A stretch of DNA of 28,919 nucleotides from an uncultured Lachnospiraceae bacterium (lineage in GTDB: Bacteria; Bacillota; Clostridia; Lachnospirales; Lachnospiraceae), in NCBI GenBank assembly GCA_910588825.1, contig CAJURF010000044.1, positions 1 through 28,919 of the forward strand. The letters are read 5' to 3'. The notes beneath the pieces were generated by a model, which was given only the letters and a program-made list of their open reading frames with translations, was not told the DNA's origin and did not search any database. Shown here piece by piece: positions 14,695 to 23,475 of this stretch (position 1 is the first letter of the stretch; each line of letters opens with the position of its first letter). The position numbers and the translations under genes were made by a program.

Positions 14695-15438
14695 ATGAAA
14701 CGGATTGGATTGACGGTTGCTTATGACGGTTCGAACTACTGCGGCTGGCAGATACAGGATAATGGCAGAACAATTCAGGGCGAGCTGAACCGATGTTTGG
14801 AAGAACTTCTGGGCCATCCGGTGCAGACGGCGGGGGCCAGCCGTACGGATGCGGGGGTTCATGCGCTGGGGAATGTGGCTGTCTTTGACACGGACAGCAG
14901 GATACCGGCTGAAAAATTCTCTTACGCATTGAATCAGCGTCTGCCGGAGGATATTCGGATTCAGGCTTCCCAGGAAGTGGAGCCGGATTTCCATCCCCGC
15001 TTTTGCGAGAGTGAGAAGACATATGAATATCGGATTTTAAACCGACGGTTTCCCCTGCCCACACAGAGGCTGTATTCCTATTTTTATCATTATCCCCTGG
15101 ATGTGGAGCGGATGCGGGAGGCATCCTCTTATTTTATCGGAAGGCATGATTTTGCCAGTTTCTGTGGGGCTGGGGCACAGGTAAAGACCACAGTACGGCT
15201 GGTGACAGGAATTTCTGTACAGAGGAACGACAGTATGGTGTGTATACAGGTTTCCGGCAGGGGATTTCTCTATCATATGGTGAGAATTCTCGCCGGGACA
15301 TTGTTGGAAATTGGAAACGGAGTGTATCCGCCGGAACATATGAGGGAAGTTCTGGAGGCTGGGGACAGAAGTGCTGCCGGGCCTACAGCACCAGCCTGCG
15401 GATTGACTTTGCTGGGAATTGAGTTTCTGGAGAATTGA
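14695..15438 (+). CDS. truA: tRNA pseudouridine(38-40) synthase
   Basis: Converts uridines 38, 39 and 40 of the tRNA anticodon arm to pseudouridine. It has 247 residues. The catalytic Asp52 is in AGASRTDAGVHALGN. Other family motifs are LTVAYDGSNYCGWQ, the FHPRFCESEKTYEYRI segment and RGFLYHMVRILAGTLLEIG. The ATG at 14695 follows GGGGGA at 14683-14688, inside the right direct repeat. In many Firmicutes truA directly follows ecfT, as the repeat geometry implies for the ancestor here. The next gene starts 3 nt after the stop. Confidence 0.97.
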   Translation: MKRIGLTVAYDGSNYCGWQIQDNGRTIQGELNRCLEELLGHPVQTAGASRTDAGVHALGNVAVFDTDSRIPAEKFSYALNQRLPEDIRIQASQEVEPDFHPRFCESEKTYEYRILNRRFPLPTQRLYSYFYHYPLDVERMREASSYFIGRHDFASFCGAGAQVKTTVRLVTGISVQRNDSMVCIQVSGRGFLYHMVRILAGTLLEIGNGVYPPEHMREVLEAGDRSAAGPTAPACGLTLLGIEFLEN

Positions 15439-15441
15439 AAA

Positions 15442-18420
15442 ATGAGTAAAAGTAAAAAGATGCAGTTAATAAAACGGATGCGGAACAATATTATTGTACT
15501 GGTAATGTTTATTTTAGTGGTTGTACTCTGCACGGGCATATTGCGCAGTTCTCTTATGAAAAATACCAACAAAATGGGTCTTACACTGGTGGAGAATTAT
15601 TCCTCTACAGAGGAAAGCAACATACGGGCCTGTGAGTCTGTTTTGACAATCTGTGTGGATTATATTGAAGAACGGGAGAAGGATGGCGTTTCGGTGAAAG
15701 AACTCAGGGAGGGACTGTATCCTTTCATGGATGGCCTGACTGACATGTATGGCTCGGATAATATTCAGTTCTACGGAAAAGCCATGGGCGGTACAGAGAT
15801 TATGTCCAATGACCCGAAAATTGAGGCCATGGCGGATTACGATGTCACCAACAGGGACTACTATCAGGGTGCTGTGGAGGCAGAAGGGGAAATCTATATT
15901 TCCTCTGTATACTTAGATGTGGTGACCGGCCAGCCAGTAGTGACCATGTGCAAAGCAGTTCCGTCTACAGGCAGTTTCATGGCAGTTGATATGATGTTTT
16001 CTTATTTTGAGCAGAATAATGAGAACTTGATTCTGCCGCAGAATGCGTCCTATTATCTGATTGGGCGGACGGGAACCCTGCTCTATCATACAGGTTCTCA
16101 GGAACATCAGTATGAGGAATACCAAAAACTGGCGGACAGCTTTCTGGAACAGATGAATCAGGGGCATAATAATCAGGTGCTGGAAAATATCGTAACTTTG
16201 GACGGAGTGGTCCGCAATGTGTACTGCCATCGTATGGATAATGGATGGACAGCGGTCTTGACCATACCCGAAGACGAAATCATCTCCGGCGTGGCCATAT
16301 TCAAATACATATGTTTTGCGCTTATACTGCTGGGGGCGGCGTTCGTAATTTTCCAGAGTTTCCGGAGCTACAAACAGGAAAAACAGAATCAGATGCTGAC
16401 AGAGGAAAGAGATTTGATGGCGGGACAGAACCGGGTATATCAGAATGCCATGAATAGTACGGCCCGGGCATATCGGGCGATTTACTATATTGATACGGAA
16501 AGCGGCAGATATGAGATGCTCTATCCGTATCGGGGCAGAGATTCAGAATCGGGGGATTACAGCACTGATTTTACGGCAAGGCGTTTTGAGGCGGGGTTGG
16601 TTGCAGAGGAACACTGGGAACGGGTTCAGTCATTTCTGGAGCTGCCTAACATGCTTAAAATGCTTGAGACAGAGGAACATATAGAACTCCAATATAAAAG
16701 GCTGAGAGACGACGGTGAATATGAATGGTGTTCTGTAGTGGCTACAGTGGCAGAAATAGGAAGAAACTCTCCCAGAGCTGTGACATTGACTGTGCGCAGT
16801 GTGGATGATATTATCCACAGGGAAGAAGAACAAAGAGAGATACTGGCTCTTGCAGCGGAGCGGGCGGAGGCAGCAAATCTGGCAAAAAGTGATTTCCTCT
16901 CACGGATGAGCCATGATATCCGAACACCGATGAATGCTATTTTGGGTATGACTGCCGTTGCCGGTATGCATATTGATGAAAAGGACCGGGTGCTGGATGC
17001 ACTGGGAAAAATTACAGTTTCCGGAAAACACCTTCTGGGATTGATCAACGAAGTTCTGGACATGAGCCGGATTGAAAGCGGCAAAGTCAGCCTTACGGAG
17101 AACGCCTTTAATCTGTCAGATACAGTGGAAAATCTGCTGACAGTATTCCACTCGCAGATGGAGACAAAAGGCCTTGGGCTGAATGTCTATATTGCAAAGC
17201 TGGAGCATGAGGATGTGATCGGCGATGAACAGCGGCTGCAGCAGATCTTCATGAATATTATGGGAAATGCGGTGAAGTTTACTCCAGGAGGCGGCAGCAT
17301 TAGTATTCAGATTGAGGAGAAACCTTCTCATACCATAGGAAGCGGTTACTATGAATTTACATTTGCAGATACCGGTATTGGAATGGATGAAGAATATATC
17401 CATAAAATCTTTGAACCGTTTTCCCGGGCCGCAGATTCCCGCACAGGCAAAATAGAGGGGACAGGCCTTGGCATGTCCATCGCTGTAAATATTGCCCGCA
17501 TGATGGGAGGGGATATTAAGGTGGAAAGTGCCTTGGGAAAAGGCTCTAAATTCAAGGTTACAGTATATTTAAAACTGGACGATGTGGCCCAGGCAGATAT
17601 GGATGCTCTGGCTCAATTCTCTGTTCTTATTGTTGATGACGAGGAAGCAGTCTGTGAAAGTGCATGTGAAATTTTGAAAGGTCTCTGTATGAAGACAGAA
17701 TATGTATTAAGCGGTGATGCGGCAGTGAAACGTATTACAGAGGCAGAGGCGGCAGGGGAAGGGTTTTCTGCTGTGATTCTGGATTGGAAAATGCCAGATA
17801 AGGACGGGCTGGAAACCACAAAAAATATCCGGGAGGCTGTGGAAGATGGGCCGGCTGTCATTTTATCTGCTTTTGACTGGGCAGATATTGAGGCGGAAGC
17901 GGTGGAAGCCGGGGTAGATGCGTTTATAGAAAAGCCGTTATTTAAGTCCAGGATGACGAAAGTGCTGAAACAGGTGCTGGGACTGGGTGGAGGAGAAAAG
18001 ACCACCACAGCGCTGGAGACATTCCAGGAGCAGGATTTTTCAGGGAAAAGGGTTCTGCTTGTGGAGGATAATGAATTAAATATTGAGGTGGCGGCAGAAT
18101 TGTTAGATGTGGTAGGAATCCAGGTGGAACAGGCACTGAATGGCAAACTGGCTGTGGAGAGTGTTTTTGGCCACGAACCCAATTACTACGATTTGATCTT
18201 TATGGATATCCAGATGCCTGTTATGAATGGCTATGAAGCCGCCAGGAACATTCGCTTTTCGGGGAGAAAAGACTTGCGGACAATTCCCATTATTGCCATG
18301 ACAGCAGATGCATTTGCCGATGATATCAGGAAAGCAGAGGAGGCAGGCATGGACGGACATATTTCCAAGCCTGTGGATATCGAAAAATTGGAAGACGCAC
18401 TGCGGATGTGGATCAGCTGA
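15442..18420 (+). CDS. Hybrid sensor histidine kinase with two receiver domains
   Basis: A 992-residue membrane kinase. TM1 is at about 14-34, then a Cache-like extracellular domain of about 240 residues, TM2 at about 284-304, and a short coiled region. A PAS-like segment lies at about 330-455 and includes YYIDTESGRYEML. HisKA has the phospho-acceptor His491 in SRMSHDIRTPMN. HATPase_c shows NIMGNAVKF, DTGIGMDEEY and GTGLGMSIAV. Receiver 1 has its phospho-Asp at 781 (VILDWKMPDKDG) and receiver 2 at 922 (IFMDIQMPVMNG). No Hpt domain is present. The start is 3 nt after the truA stop with a weak GGAG site at 15429-15432. The ligand is unknown. Confidence 0.93.
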   Translation: MSKSKKMQLIKRMRNNIIVLVMFILVVVLCTGILRSSLMKNTNKMGLTLVENYSSTEESNIRACESVLTICVDYIEEREKDGVSVKELREGLYPFMDGLTDMYGSDNIQFYGKAMGGTEIMSNDPKIEAMADYDVTNRDYYQGAVEAEGEIYISSVYLDVVTGQPVVTMCKAVPSTGSFMAVDMMFSYFEQNNENLILPQNASYYLIGRTGTLLYHTGSQEHQYEEYQKLADSFLEQMNQGHNNQVLENIVTLDGVVRNVYCHRMDNGWTAVLTIPEDEIISGVAIFKYICFALILLGAAFVIFQSFRSYKQEKQNQMLTEERDLMAGQNRVYQNAMNSTARAYRAIYYIDTESGRYEMLYPYRGRDSESGDYSTDFTARRFEAGLVAEEHWERVQSFLELPNMLKMLETEEHIELQYKRLRDDGEYEWCSVVATVAEIGRNSPRAVTLTVRSVDDIIHREEEQREILALAAERAEAANLAKSDFLSRMSHDIRTPMNAILGMTAVAGMHIDEKDRVLDALGKITVSGKHLLGLINEVLDMSRIESGKVSLTENAFNLSDTVENLLTVFHSQMETKGLGLNVYIAKLEHEDVIGDEQRLQQIFMNIMGNAVKFTPGGGSISIQIEEKPSHTIGSGYYEFTFADTGIGMDEEYIHKIFEPFSRAADSRTGKIEGTGLGMSIAVNIARMMGGDIKVESALGKGSKFKVTVYLKLDDVAQADMDALAQFSVLIVDDEEAVCESACEILKGLCMKTEYVLSGDAAVKRITEAEAAGEGFSAVILDWKMPDKDGLETTKNIREAVEDGPAVILSAFDWADIEAEAVEAGVDAFIEKPLFKSRMTKVLKQVLGLGGGEKTTTALETFQEQDFSGKRVLLVEDNELNIEVAAELLDVVGIQVEQALNGKLAVESVFGHEPNYYDLIFMDIQMPVMNGYEAARNIRFSGRKDLRTIPIIAMTADAFADDIRKAEEAGMDGHISKPVDIEKLEDALRMWIS

Positions 18421-18456
18421 CCGGTTTGGAGAGGGGGAAGAAAGGAGGCCGCAGGT

Positions 18457-19167
18457 ATGGAACTTTATAAAATTTTATTAGTGGAGGATGATAAAGAGAT
18501 CAGTGAAATGCTGAAATCTTACCTGACAACAGAAAATTTCCAGGTGGTCTGCGCCTCCGACGGCCAGGCGGCCTGCCAGTTTTTTGACAGTGACAGCTTC
18601 AGCCTGGTCCTGTTGGATTTGATGATTCCCATAGTCAGCGGAATAGACGTGATGCAGTATATGCGGGGGAAAAGCGTGGTTCCCATTATCATTGTGTCTG
18701 CCAAAGATACAGAGACAGACAAAACACTGGGTCTGGGCCTGGGCGCAGATGATTATATCACAAAACCGTTTTCTGTTGTGGAAGTTCTGGCGCGGATTCG
18801 GGCGCTGATACGGCGGACAACCCAGTATGACCACTCGGTGTCCGTCCCGCCGGAGGGCCCAAAGCTGCTGCAGGCGGGGAGCCTGACTATGAACCTGACC
18901 GATTACACTGTGACAAAAGAGGGGGCAAAGATTGACCTCACTGCAAAAGAATTTGAAATTTTGAAGTTGTTGATGCAGAATCCAAAAAAAGTTTACACAA
19001 AGGCGCAGCTCTATTCTCTGGTGTGGAAGGATGCCTATCTGGGGGATGAAAATGCCGTTAATGTGCATATCAGCAGGCTGCGGAGCAAGATCGAGGCAGA
19101 CTCCCGTAAGCCGGAGTATGTGTGTACGGTTTGGGGGATTGGGTATAAACTGGGGGATTTTGCGTAA
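18457..19167 (+). CDS. OmpR/PhoB-family response regulator
   Basis: 236 residues. The receiver domain has the acidic pair in LLVEDDKE, phospho-Asp54 in VLLDLMIP, Ser81 and Lys103 in ITKPF. A C-terminal winged-helix DNA-binding domain starts at about 140 (LTAKEFEILKLLMQNP, VNVHISRLRSKIE, VCTVWGIGYKLG). The ATG follows AAAGGAGG at 18441-18448. It lies 36 nt after the hybrid kinase and is probably co-transcribed; the kinase may phosphorylate it, but this is inferred from position. Only 13 nt separate its stop from the stop of the convergent permease gene. Confidence 0.94.
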   Translation: MELYKILLVEDDKEISEMLKSYLTTENFQVVCASDGQAACQFFDSDSFSLVLLDLMIPIVSGIDVMQYMRGKSVVPIIIVSAKDTETDKTLGLGLGADDYITKPFSVVEVLARIRALIRRTTQYDHSVSVPPEGPKLLQAGSLTMNLTDYTVTKEGAKIDLTAKEFEILKLLMQNPKKVYTKAQLYSLVWKDAYLGDENAVNVHISRLRSKIEADSRKPEYVCTVWGIGYKLGDFA

Positions 19168-19180
19168 AATGTGTGGAATA

Positions 19181-20194
19181 TTATCGTCTGTTACTTCCTT
19201 TTCCCGTCACAATAAAGAAATATAGGCAAGTCAGTAAAACTGCATGGATAGATAAAATTACCAGGTACAGCCCCAAGTTTTCCATCTGTCCAGCCAGCAA
19301 TTCCATCAACCCATAGAAAGCAGCGCTGGATGGAAACAGATAGGAAAGCGGATAAACCGCACTATCTGTTGAGACAGTCAGATAGAAGATAATCGGCGGT
19401 GCGAGAAACAAAATCATAATTATCTTGATGCAGACCATTCCCGTCATCAGACCTGATGAAAAATGCCCAATAAACAAACCAACCAGCGATGCAATATATG
19501 CGGACAGAATCACCAGTAAAAATAAAGGAGAAGTCTGCCAGGCGTCCGTCCGGATACAGAGAAAAGCAGTAACCATGGCAGACACAATTCCCCCCAGAAA
19601 TCCCAAAGCTAATTTTTGTAAAAGGTATGCCCTCATACTCATTGGAAGAATCTGATTGACGAATGCGGTCCCTTCCTCTTTTTCGCTGATCATATTCATA
19701 GAGTTAAACGTACACCCCATAAACATAGCGGTAACCAATGTCATTGCGATAAAAAGAAATTTCAGGCTGTGGGAATTCTCCGATACGGGAATGATAGTCT
19801 TGGAAAAAGCCGGTTGGTCTGCCCGCATATCATAGAGCTGTGGTAAGGTTTTCCCTATTGTTTCGTACAATTCAAATTCATCGCCGGACAAAATGGTACG
19901 TATGCTGTTTTTGCGCCGCAAAACACCAATCATCTGTGTAGACGGATTGTTTACCCCCTCTTTTAAGGTTTCTATGGTTTCATATTCTGTAAGATTTCCG
20001 ATGCTTTGCAGCCAGGAAATCGTTTCTTTTGATAAATCATTTTGTACACAGCCAAAAGATGTTTCGCTAAGCCCCAGAAAATTCATAGCGGGCAGAAAAC
20101 GGATGATAATTCCCACAATGACCGGCAGAAGAAATGTCAGTATGCACAGCTTATCTCTGCGGATATTCTTTAATTGGTATTTTAACTGTTCCAT
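19181..20194 (-). CDS. ABC-2 type exporter permease (downstream subunit)
   Basis: 337 residues from the ATG at 20194; a longer upstream reading is rejected because GAAGGAGGGG sits just before this ATG. One membrane span lies near the N-terminus (LCILTFLLPVIVGIIIRF), then an extracytoplasmic region of about 130 residues, then about five spans (for example FLFIAMTLVTAMFMG, LALGFLGGIVSAMVTAFL, GLYLVILSIHAVLLTCLYFF). This is the ABC-2 permease plan. It begins 2 nt after the upstream permease and is the last gene of the exporter operon. It probably forms the channel with the other permease. The substrate is not evident. Confidence 0.85.
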   Translation of the reverse strand: MEQLKYQLKNIRRDKLCILTFLLPVIVGIIIRFLPAMNFLGLSETSFGCVQNDLSKETISWLQSIGNLTEYETIETLKEGVNNPSTQMIGVLRRKNSIRTILSGDEFELYETIGKTLPQLYDMRADQPAFSKTIIPVSENSHSLKFLFIAMTLVTAMFMGCTFNSMNMISEKEEGTAFVNQILPMSMRAYLLQKLALGFLGGIVSAMVTAFLCIRTDAWQTSPLFLLVILSAYIASLVGLFIGHFSSGLMTGMVCIKIIMILFLAPPIIFYLTVSTDSAVYPLSYLFPSSAAFYGLMELLAGQMENLGLYLVILSIHAVLLTCLYFFIVTGKGSNRR

Positions 20195-20196
20195 AA

Positions 20197-21189
20197 TCAC
20201 CCCTCCTTCGCTGCTTCCCGAGCCAGTATATGACAGGCGCCATAAAATAATATGGCTATAGCTCCTATACAGACAAGATAATAGGGAAATGAGGCCGCTG
20301 TTTTGCCAAAGTAAGCAGATTTCATAGCCGTGAATAGGTGGTGCATTGGGTGCCAGGCCAGCCACTTCCAGGAAACTCCCGTCTGCCCTGCAAGAAAAAC
20401 AGGAGTGGAAGCAAACACCGCAAGGATAAGATAAAATAATGAAAACTGCTTAAAGTCAGACAGCAATACTGCGCAGAAAAATCCCGTTAAAGACATTATA
20501 AGGGACAGGATTCCTGCCTGAGTCAGTACTGCGGGTAAAATAGCGAGACTGTCAGAAATACCAACATTCATCCAGGTGAGCAGACACGAAAAAATCAAAT
20601 CTGACCACAGAAATACACACAATTTGGACAGGATAAATGCGGCTTTACTGACTGGCAGTATACCATGTACACGGATAACACCCATTTGCTTCTCCTTAAA
20701 AAGAACAGAAGCCAGTCCCAAAAATCCCACAGCCGATAATTCAAAGAATAAAAATTCAGCAGTTATTTCCCGGCGGCTTCTCTCCTCTTTGACGTAGGAA
20801 CCAACCATTACCGGTTTTTCTTCTGCAAGTTCTGTCAATACAGCTTCTCCCCACATGACCCGGTAGCGGTCCATCTTTTCCGCTCCAGATGAAAGCATAT
20901 AGATTTCAGGAGGGTCAGCCGAAAAGTCAATGCCTATGGAAAATCTGTCGGAACAGGCGGTTTCCAATTCCTGCCGGCTGTGTGCTCTGTTTATATATTT
21001 TGACTGTGCAGAGCATAGGTTATTGGGATCGTAAAGATATACACGGCAGTTCTCCTGATCCACATTTACATAGATAAAATTGATATAGCAGGAATACAAA
21101 ATCAGTGATAAAAGCGCCAGCAGAAAAAACTTACCGGATAACATCATTTTCACATCTTTTTTCAACAAATGGGAAAAACCCTTCCACAT
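20197..21189 (-). CDS. ABC-2 type exporter permease (upstream subunit)
   Basis: 330 residues. The ATG at 21189 overlaps the ATPase stop by 1 nt (TGATG) and follows GGAGGGGG at about 21198-21205. An N-terminal anchor (GKFFLLALLSLILYSCYI) is followed by an extracytoplasmic part of about 110 residues, then about five membrane spans beginning with FLFFELSAVGFLGLASVLF. The segment LFKEKQMGVIRVHGILPVS, between spans, is the usual cytoplasmic coupling region of ABC-2 permeases. It differs clearly from the second permease, so the exporter is probably a heteromer. Confidence 0.85.
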   Translation of the reverse strand: MWKGFSHLLKKDVKMMLSGKFFLLALLSLILYSCYINFIYVNVDQENCRVYLYDPNNLCSAQSKYINRAHSRQELETACSDRFSIGIDFSADPPEIYMLSSGAEKMDRYRVMWGEAVLTELAEEKPVMVGSYVKEERSRREITAEFLFFELSAVGFLGLASVLFKEKQMGVIRVHGILPVSKAAFILSKLCVFLWSDLIFSCLLTWMNVGISDSLAILPAVLTQAGILSLIMSLTGFFCAVLLSDFKQFSLFYLILAVFASTPVFLAGQTGVSWKWLAWHPMHHLFTAMKSAYFGKTAASFPYYLVCIGAIAILFYGACHILAREAAKEG

Positions 21190-22037
21190 CAAGACAACCC
21201 CCTCCCTGTATATTGGATAAACATATCTTCCAATGTAGGCTCCTGTGAATGCACACTTATGATTTCCTCATGTGGGAAAGACAGTCCCTTTTCCAATTCC
21301 AGGGCGTCAACCTGTCTTTCCCTCCGTTTTCCATGATAGAGATAATGAATCACAATCTGATGACTGCTGTTTTTTTCTTTCAGTCTTTTCGGGGTGTCAA
21401 GGGCGGCAATCGTTCCATTTGAAAGAAAGGCTACCCGGTCACACAGCAGGTCTGCATCCACCATATTGTGGGTTGTCAAGAAAACAGTTGTCCCCTTCTT
21501 TCGCTCCTCCTGGATGATTTTGCGGAATAAGACTGCGCCTGACGGGTCAAGGCCGCTGGTAGGCTCGTCAAGAAACAAGAGCCTCGGATTACTGATAAGG
21601 GCGCGGGCCATACTGACACGCTGCCGCATCCCTTTTGAATAAGAAGATACCGGTTTCTTTAGAAAATCTTTCTTAAACTCTAATTGGTCTAGCAGTTCAA
21701 ACACATCCCGGGCTTGCTGTTTCGGATAAAATGACGCAAAATATTTCAGATTATCAACTGCACTCAGATTGGCATATAAATAAGGAAATTCAAACAAAAC
21801 CCCTATTTTTTGAAAAAAGTCATGTGTGCGGGAAGACGCCATTTCCTGTCCAAAAAGAGAAACAAAACCTCCATGCCCTGTCAGAATCCCTGTTAAAATT
21901 TTTTGCGTCGTGGATTTTCCGGAACCATTGGGCCCTAGAAATCCAAAGATTTCTCCGTCATCTACGGTGAAATCCAGCCCATGCAAAGCCTGCTTTCCTT
22001 TCCCATATGAAAAAGTCAAGTCCTTTACCGTAATCAT
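21189..22037 (-). CDS. ABC exporter ATP-binding protein
   Basis: 282 residues from the ATG at 22037. The family start MITVKDLTFSYG follows GGGGGAAGAGGA; a reading open to 22169 overlaps a small gene in another frame and is rejected. Walker A is GPNGSGKST. The signature is the degenerate SYSKGMRQR typical of BcrA/NatA-type exporters, Walker B is LLFLDEPTSGLD, and the switch His is in TTHNMVDAD. A C-terminal domain of about 70 residues follows. It is in one operon with two permeases and a coupled small membrane peptide. The neighbouring kinase/regulator pair suggests inducible export of an antimicrobial compound, which is inference. Confidence 0.92.
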   Translation of the reverse strand: MITVKDLTFSYGKGKQALHGLDFTVDDGEIFGFLGPNGSGKSTTQKILTGILTGHGGFVSLFGQEMASSRTHDFFQKIGVLFEFPYLYANLSAVDNLKYFASFYPKQQARDVFELLDQLEFKKDFLKKPVSSYSKGMRQRVSMARALISNPRLLFLDEPTSGLDPSGAVLFRKIIQEERKKGTTVFLTTHNMVDADLLCDRVAFLSNGTIAALDTPKRLKEKNSSHQIVIHYLYHGKRRERQVDALELEKGLSFPHEEIISVHSQEPTLEDMFIQYTGRGLS

Positions 22038-22186
22038 TCCTCTTCCCCCCATTTCCCACGTCTGCTGTTTCGCTTTTTCTGTTGCCGTCTGCTCCACCAG
22101 TTCAGAAACTTTACTTTGAACGGAATGGATATTGCGGCAGCGGCAGCAATCATAATCCACCAGTACCATTCAATACCTAAAAACAT
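22034..22186 (-). CDS. 50-residue membrane peptide coupled to the ABC ATPase
   Basis: Reading from the ATG at 22186, the peptide begins MFLGIEWYWWIMIAA, continues with an Ala-rich hydrophobic stretch to ISIPF (residues 1-23), and then a strongly basic tail rich in Arg, Lys and Gln (34-45) ending in EEE. Support for translation: AAAGGAGG lies at the right distance upstream, and the stop overlaps the ATPase start as ATGA. It should be a single-span protein with the basic tail in the cytoplasm. I do not recognise a family. It could be a small exporter subunit or regulator, or a leader peptide controlling the ATPase. Confidence 0.72.
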   Translation of the reverse strand: MFLGIEWYWWIMIAAAAAISIPFKVKFLNWWSRRQQKKRNSRRGKWGEEE

Positions 22187-22237
22187 ATATGGCTTCCTCC
22201 TTTGATATTTTGCTTATAATGGGCGTTTGCAGCTGTC

Positions 22238-22299
22238 TATATAAAAGTAAGGATATGAGGTGAAATTCAAGTGTGGCCCATGTGAAATCCGCGTGAAAT
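22238..22299 (-). promoter_or_regulatory. Exporter promoter region with phased GTGAAAT repeats
   Basis: Three identical heptamers read GTGAAAT on the plus strand at 22260-22266, 22282-22288 and 22293-22299. Their starts are 22 and 11 bp apart, two and one helical turns, and they all lie on one DNA face. On the minus strand they precede a TATATA (-10 candidate, 22238-22243) that lacks a good -35 box. OmpR-family regulators bind such direct repeats and activate weak promoters, and such a regulator is encoded next door. Confidence 0.6.
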
Positions 22300-22306
22300 A
22301 TGAAAA

Positions 22307-22342
22307 AGCGGCTTCTCAATCATTACTGAAAGAAAAGCCGCT
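22307..22342 (-). terminator. Intrinsic terminator after the sensor kinase
   Basis: On the minus strand AGCGGCTT and AAGCCGCT form a stem followed by TTTTT, 45 nt after the kinase stop. It separates the two-component operon from the exporter operon. Confidence 0.75.
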
Positions 22343-22386
22343 CCATAGAGAATGACTTATTGGGGAGCTGTCTCAAAATACACAAG

Positions 22387-23475
22387 TTATTTCGTGACAG
22401 GTTTTATTACAGGGATGGAAAAGAAAAACGAAACCCCATCTGGTAAATTTTCCACCCCATATTCTAAATTCTGCATGGACAAAATCTGTGCTGCAATGGA
22501 AAGTCCTAATCCGGAACCACTATAGTCTGCATTTTCACCGCGATAAAACTTTTCCCAGATTTTAGATAACTTTTCCTCCGGTATGGGCGCCCCCTGATTA
22601 AAAATGGAAAAGTACAGCTTACCGTCTTGTTGGGCTAATGTCAGTCGTAAAATGCCATTGGGAAATACATTTTTTTTCGCATTGACAATGAGATTATTTA
22701 CCACCTGTTCCATGCGGAGCTTATCCGTATGAACAAAAACTTTATGTTCCGGAAGCTCATACTCCAGTTCAAAATCTGCATCCGGTATATCAACCAGAAG
22801 CCGTCCTGCTGTTGTCTCTACAAATTCTACGAAGTCAAACTGTTCCGGCACCAGTAATACAGCCCCATTTTCCAAAGCAGACAGGTCCAGCAATGTGGTG
22901 ATAAGGCTGCTCATTCGTTCTGTCTCGGATATGATGATTTCGGAATAGTGCTGCGTTTTTTCCTGGTGGATTTCGTCCTGTATCCCCTCGGCATAAGCCC
23001 GGATAATCCCCAGAGGTGTTTTCATTTCATGGGAAAGATGGTCTGTTAATTCTTTTCGCTCTTTTAAAAGAGTTCGTTCCTGTTGGACATCTTTTTCCAG
23101 CTGGATATTTGCCCTTTCCAGTTTTTCAAGGGTGAGCTGCAAATCTCTGGACATTTTATTGAGATTCTCTGCAAGTTCACCAAATTCGTCTTTTGAAGAG
23201 ATTCTGCAGGAGGCAGAGAAATCCAGCTGTGCGATTCTATGTGCCGTCTCACAGAGTTCACAAATTGGGTCTGAGATAAACCGTCCCAGCAGATAATCAA
23301 CCAAACATATCAGTATAATTATAAAGGCTGTCCAAAGCAGAAAAGAAATATCCTGCGGAAAAGGCAGCCGGGCTGCAGCAATATAGGATACAATCAAAAG
23401 AAAGCCCGCTGTTTTTGAAACCACCACTATTTTTTTTCGCACAGTGTGCAGTGAAAAATATTCTTTCATTTTCAT
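22387..23475 (-). CDS. Sensor histidine kinase, intramembrane-sensing type
   Basis: 362 residues. Two membrane spans (about 16-36 and 43-65) are separated by only about six residues, so there is no extracellular sensor domain. This is typical of BceS-like kinases that sense through a partner transporter or in the membrane. A HAMP-like linker and a coiled coil (about 110-140) follow. The phospho-acceptor is His149 in DHLSHEMKTPLG. The ATPase domain has NNLIVNAKKN and GSGLGLSIAAQI. The ATG overlaps the regulator's stop by 4 nt (ATGA). The ABC exporter lies directly downstream, as in many peptide-antibiotic resistance modules. Confidence 0.93.
   Translation of the reverse strand: MKMKEYFSLHTVRKKIVVVSKTAGFLLIVSYIAAARLPFPQDISFLLWTAFIIILICLVDYLLGRFISDPICELCETAHRIAQLDFSASCRISSKDEFGELAENLNKMSRDLQLTLEKLERANIQLEKDVQQERTLLKERKELTDHLSHEMKTPLGIIRAYAEGIQDEIHQEKTQHYSEIIISETERMSSLITTLLDLSALENGAVLLVPEQFDFVEFVETTAGRLLVDIPDADFELEYELPEHKVFVHTDKLRMEQVVNNLIVNAKKNVFPNGILRLTLAQQDGKLYFSIFNQGAPIPEEKLSKIWEKFYRGENADYSGSGLGLSIAAQILSMQNLEYGVENLPDGVSFFFSIPVIKPVTK

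Noticed and set aside
20195..20365. Longer start for the downstream permease
   Set aside because: The added residues lie over the other permease gene and look like antisense-type translation; a strong ribosome site precedes 20194.
22037..22169. N-terminal extension of the ABC ATPase to 22169
   Set aside because: The extension lacks similarity to ATPase N-termini, has no ribosome site, and overlaps a well-supported small gene in another frame. The ATG at 22037 has a strong site.
22260..22299. GTGAAAT repeats as a CRISPR array
   Set aside because: The units are 7 bp with 4 and 15 bp between them and no cas genes; they fit a regulator site.
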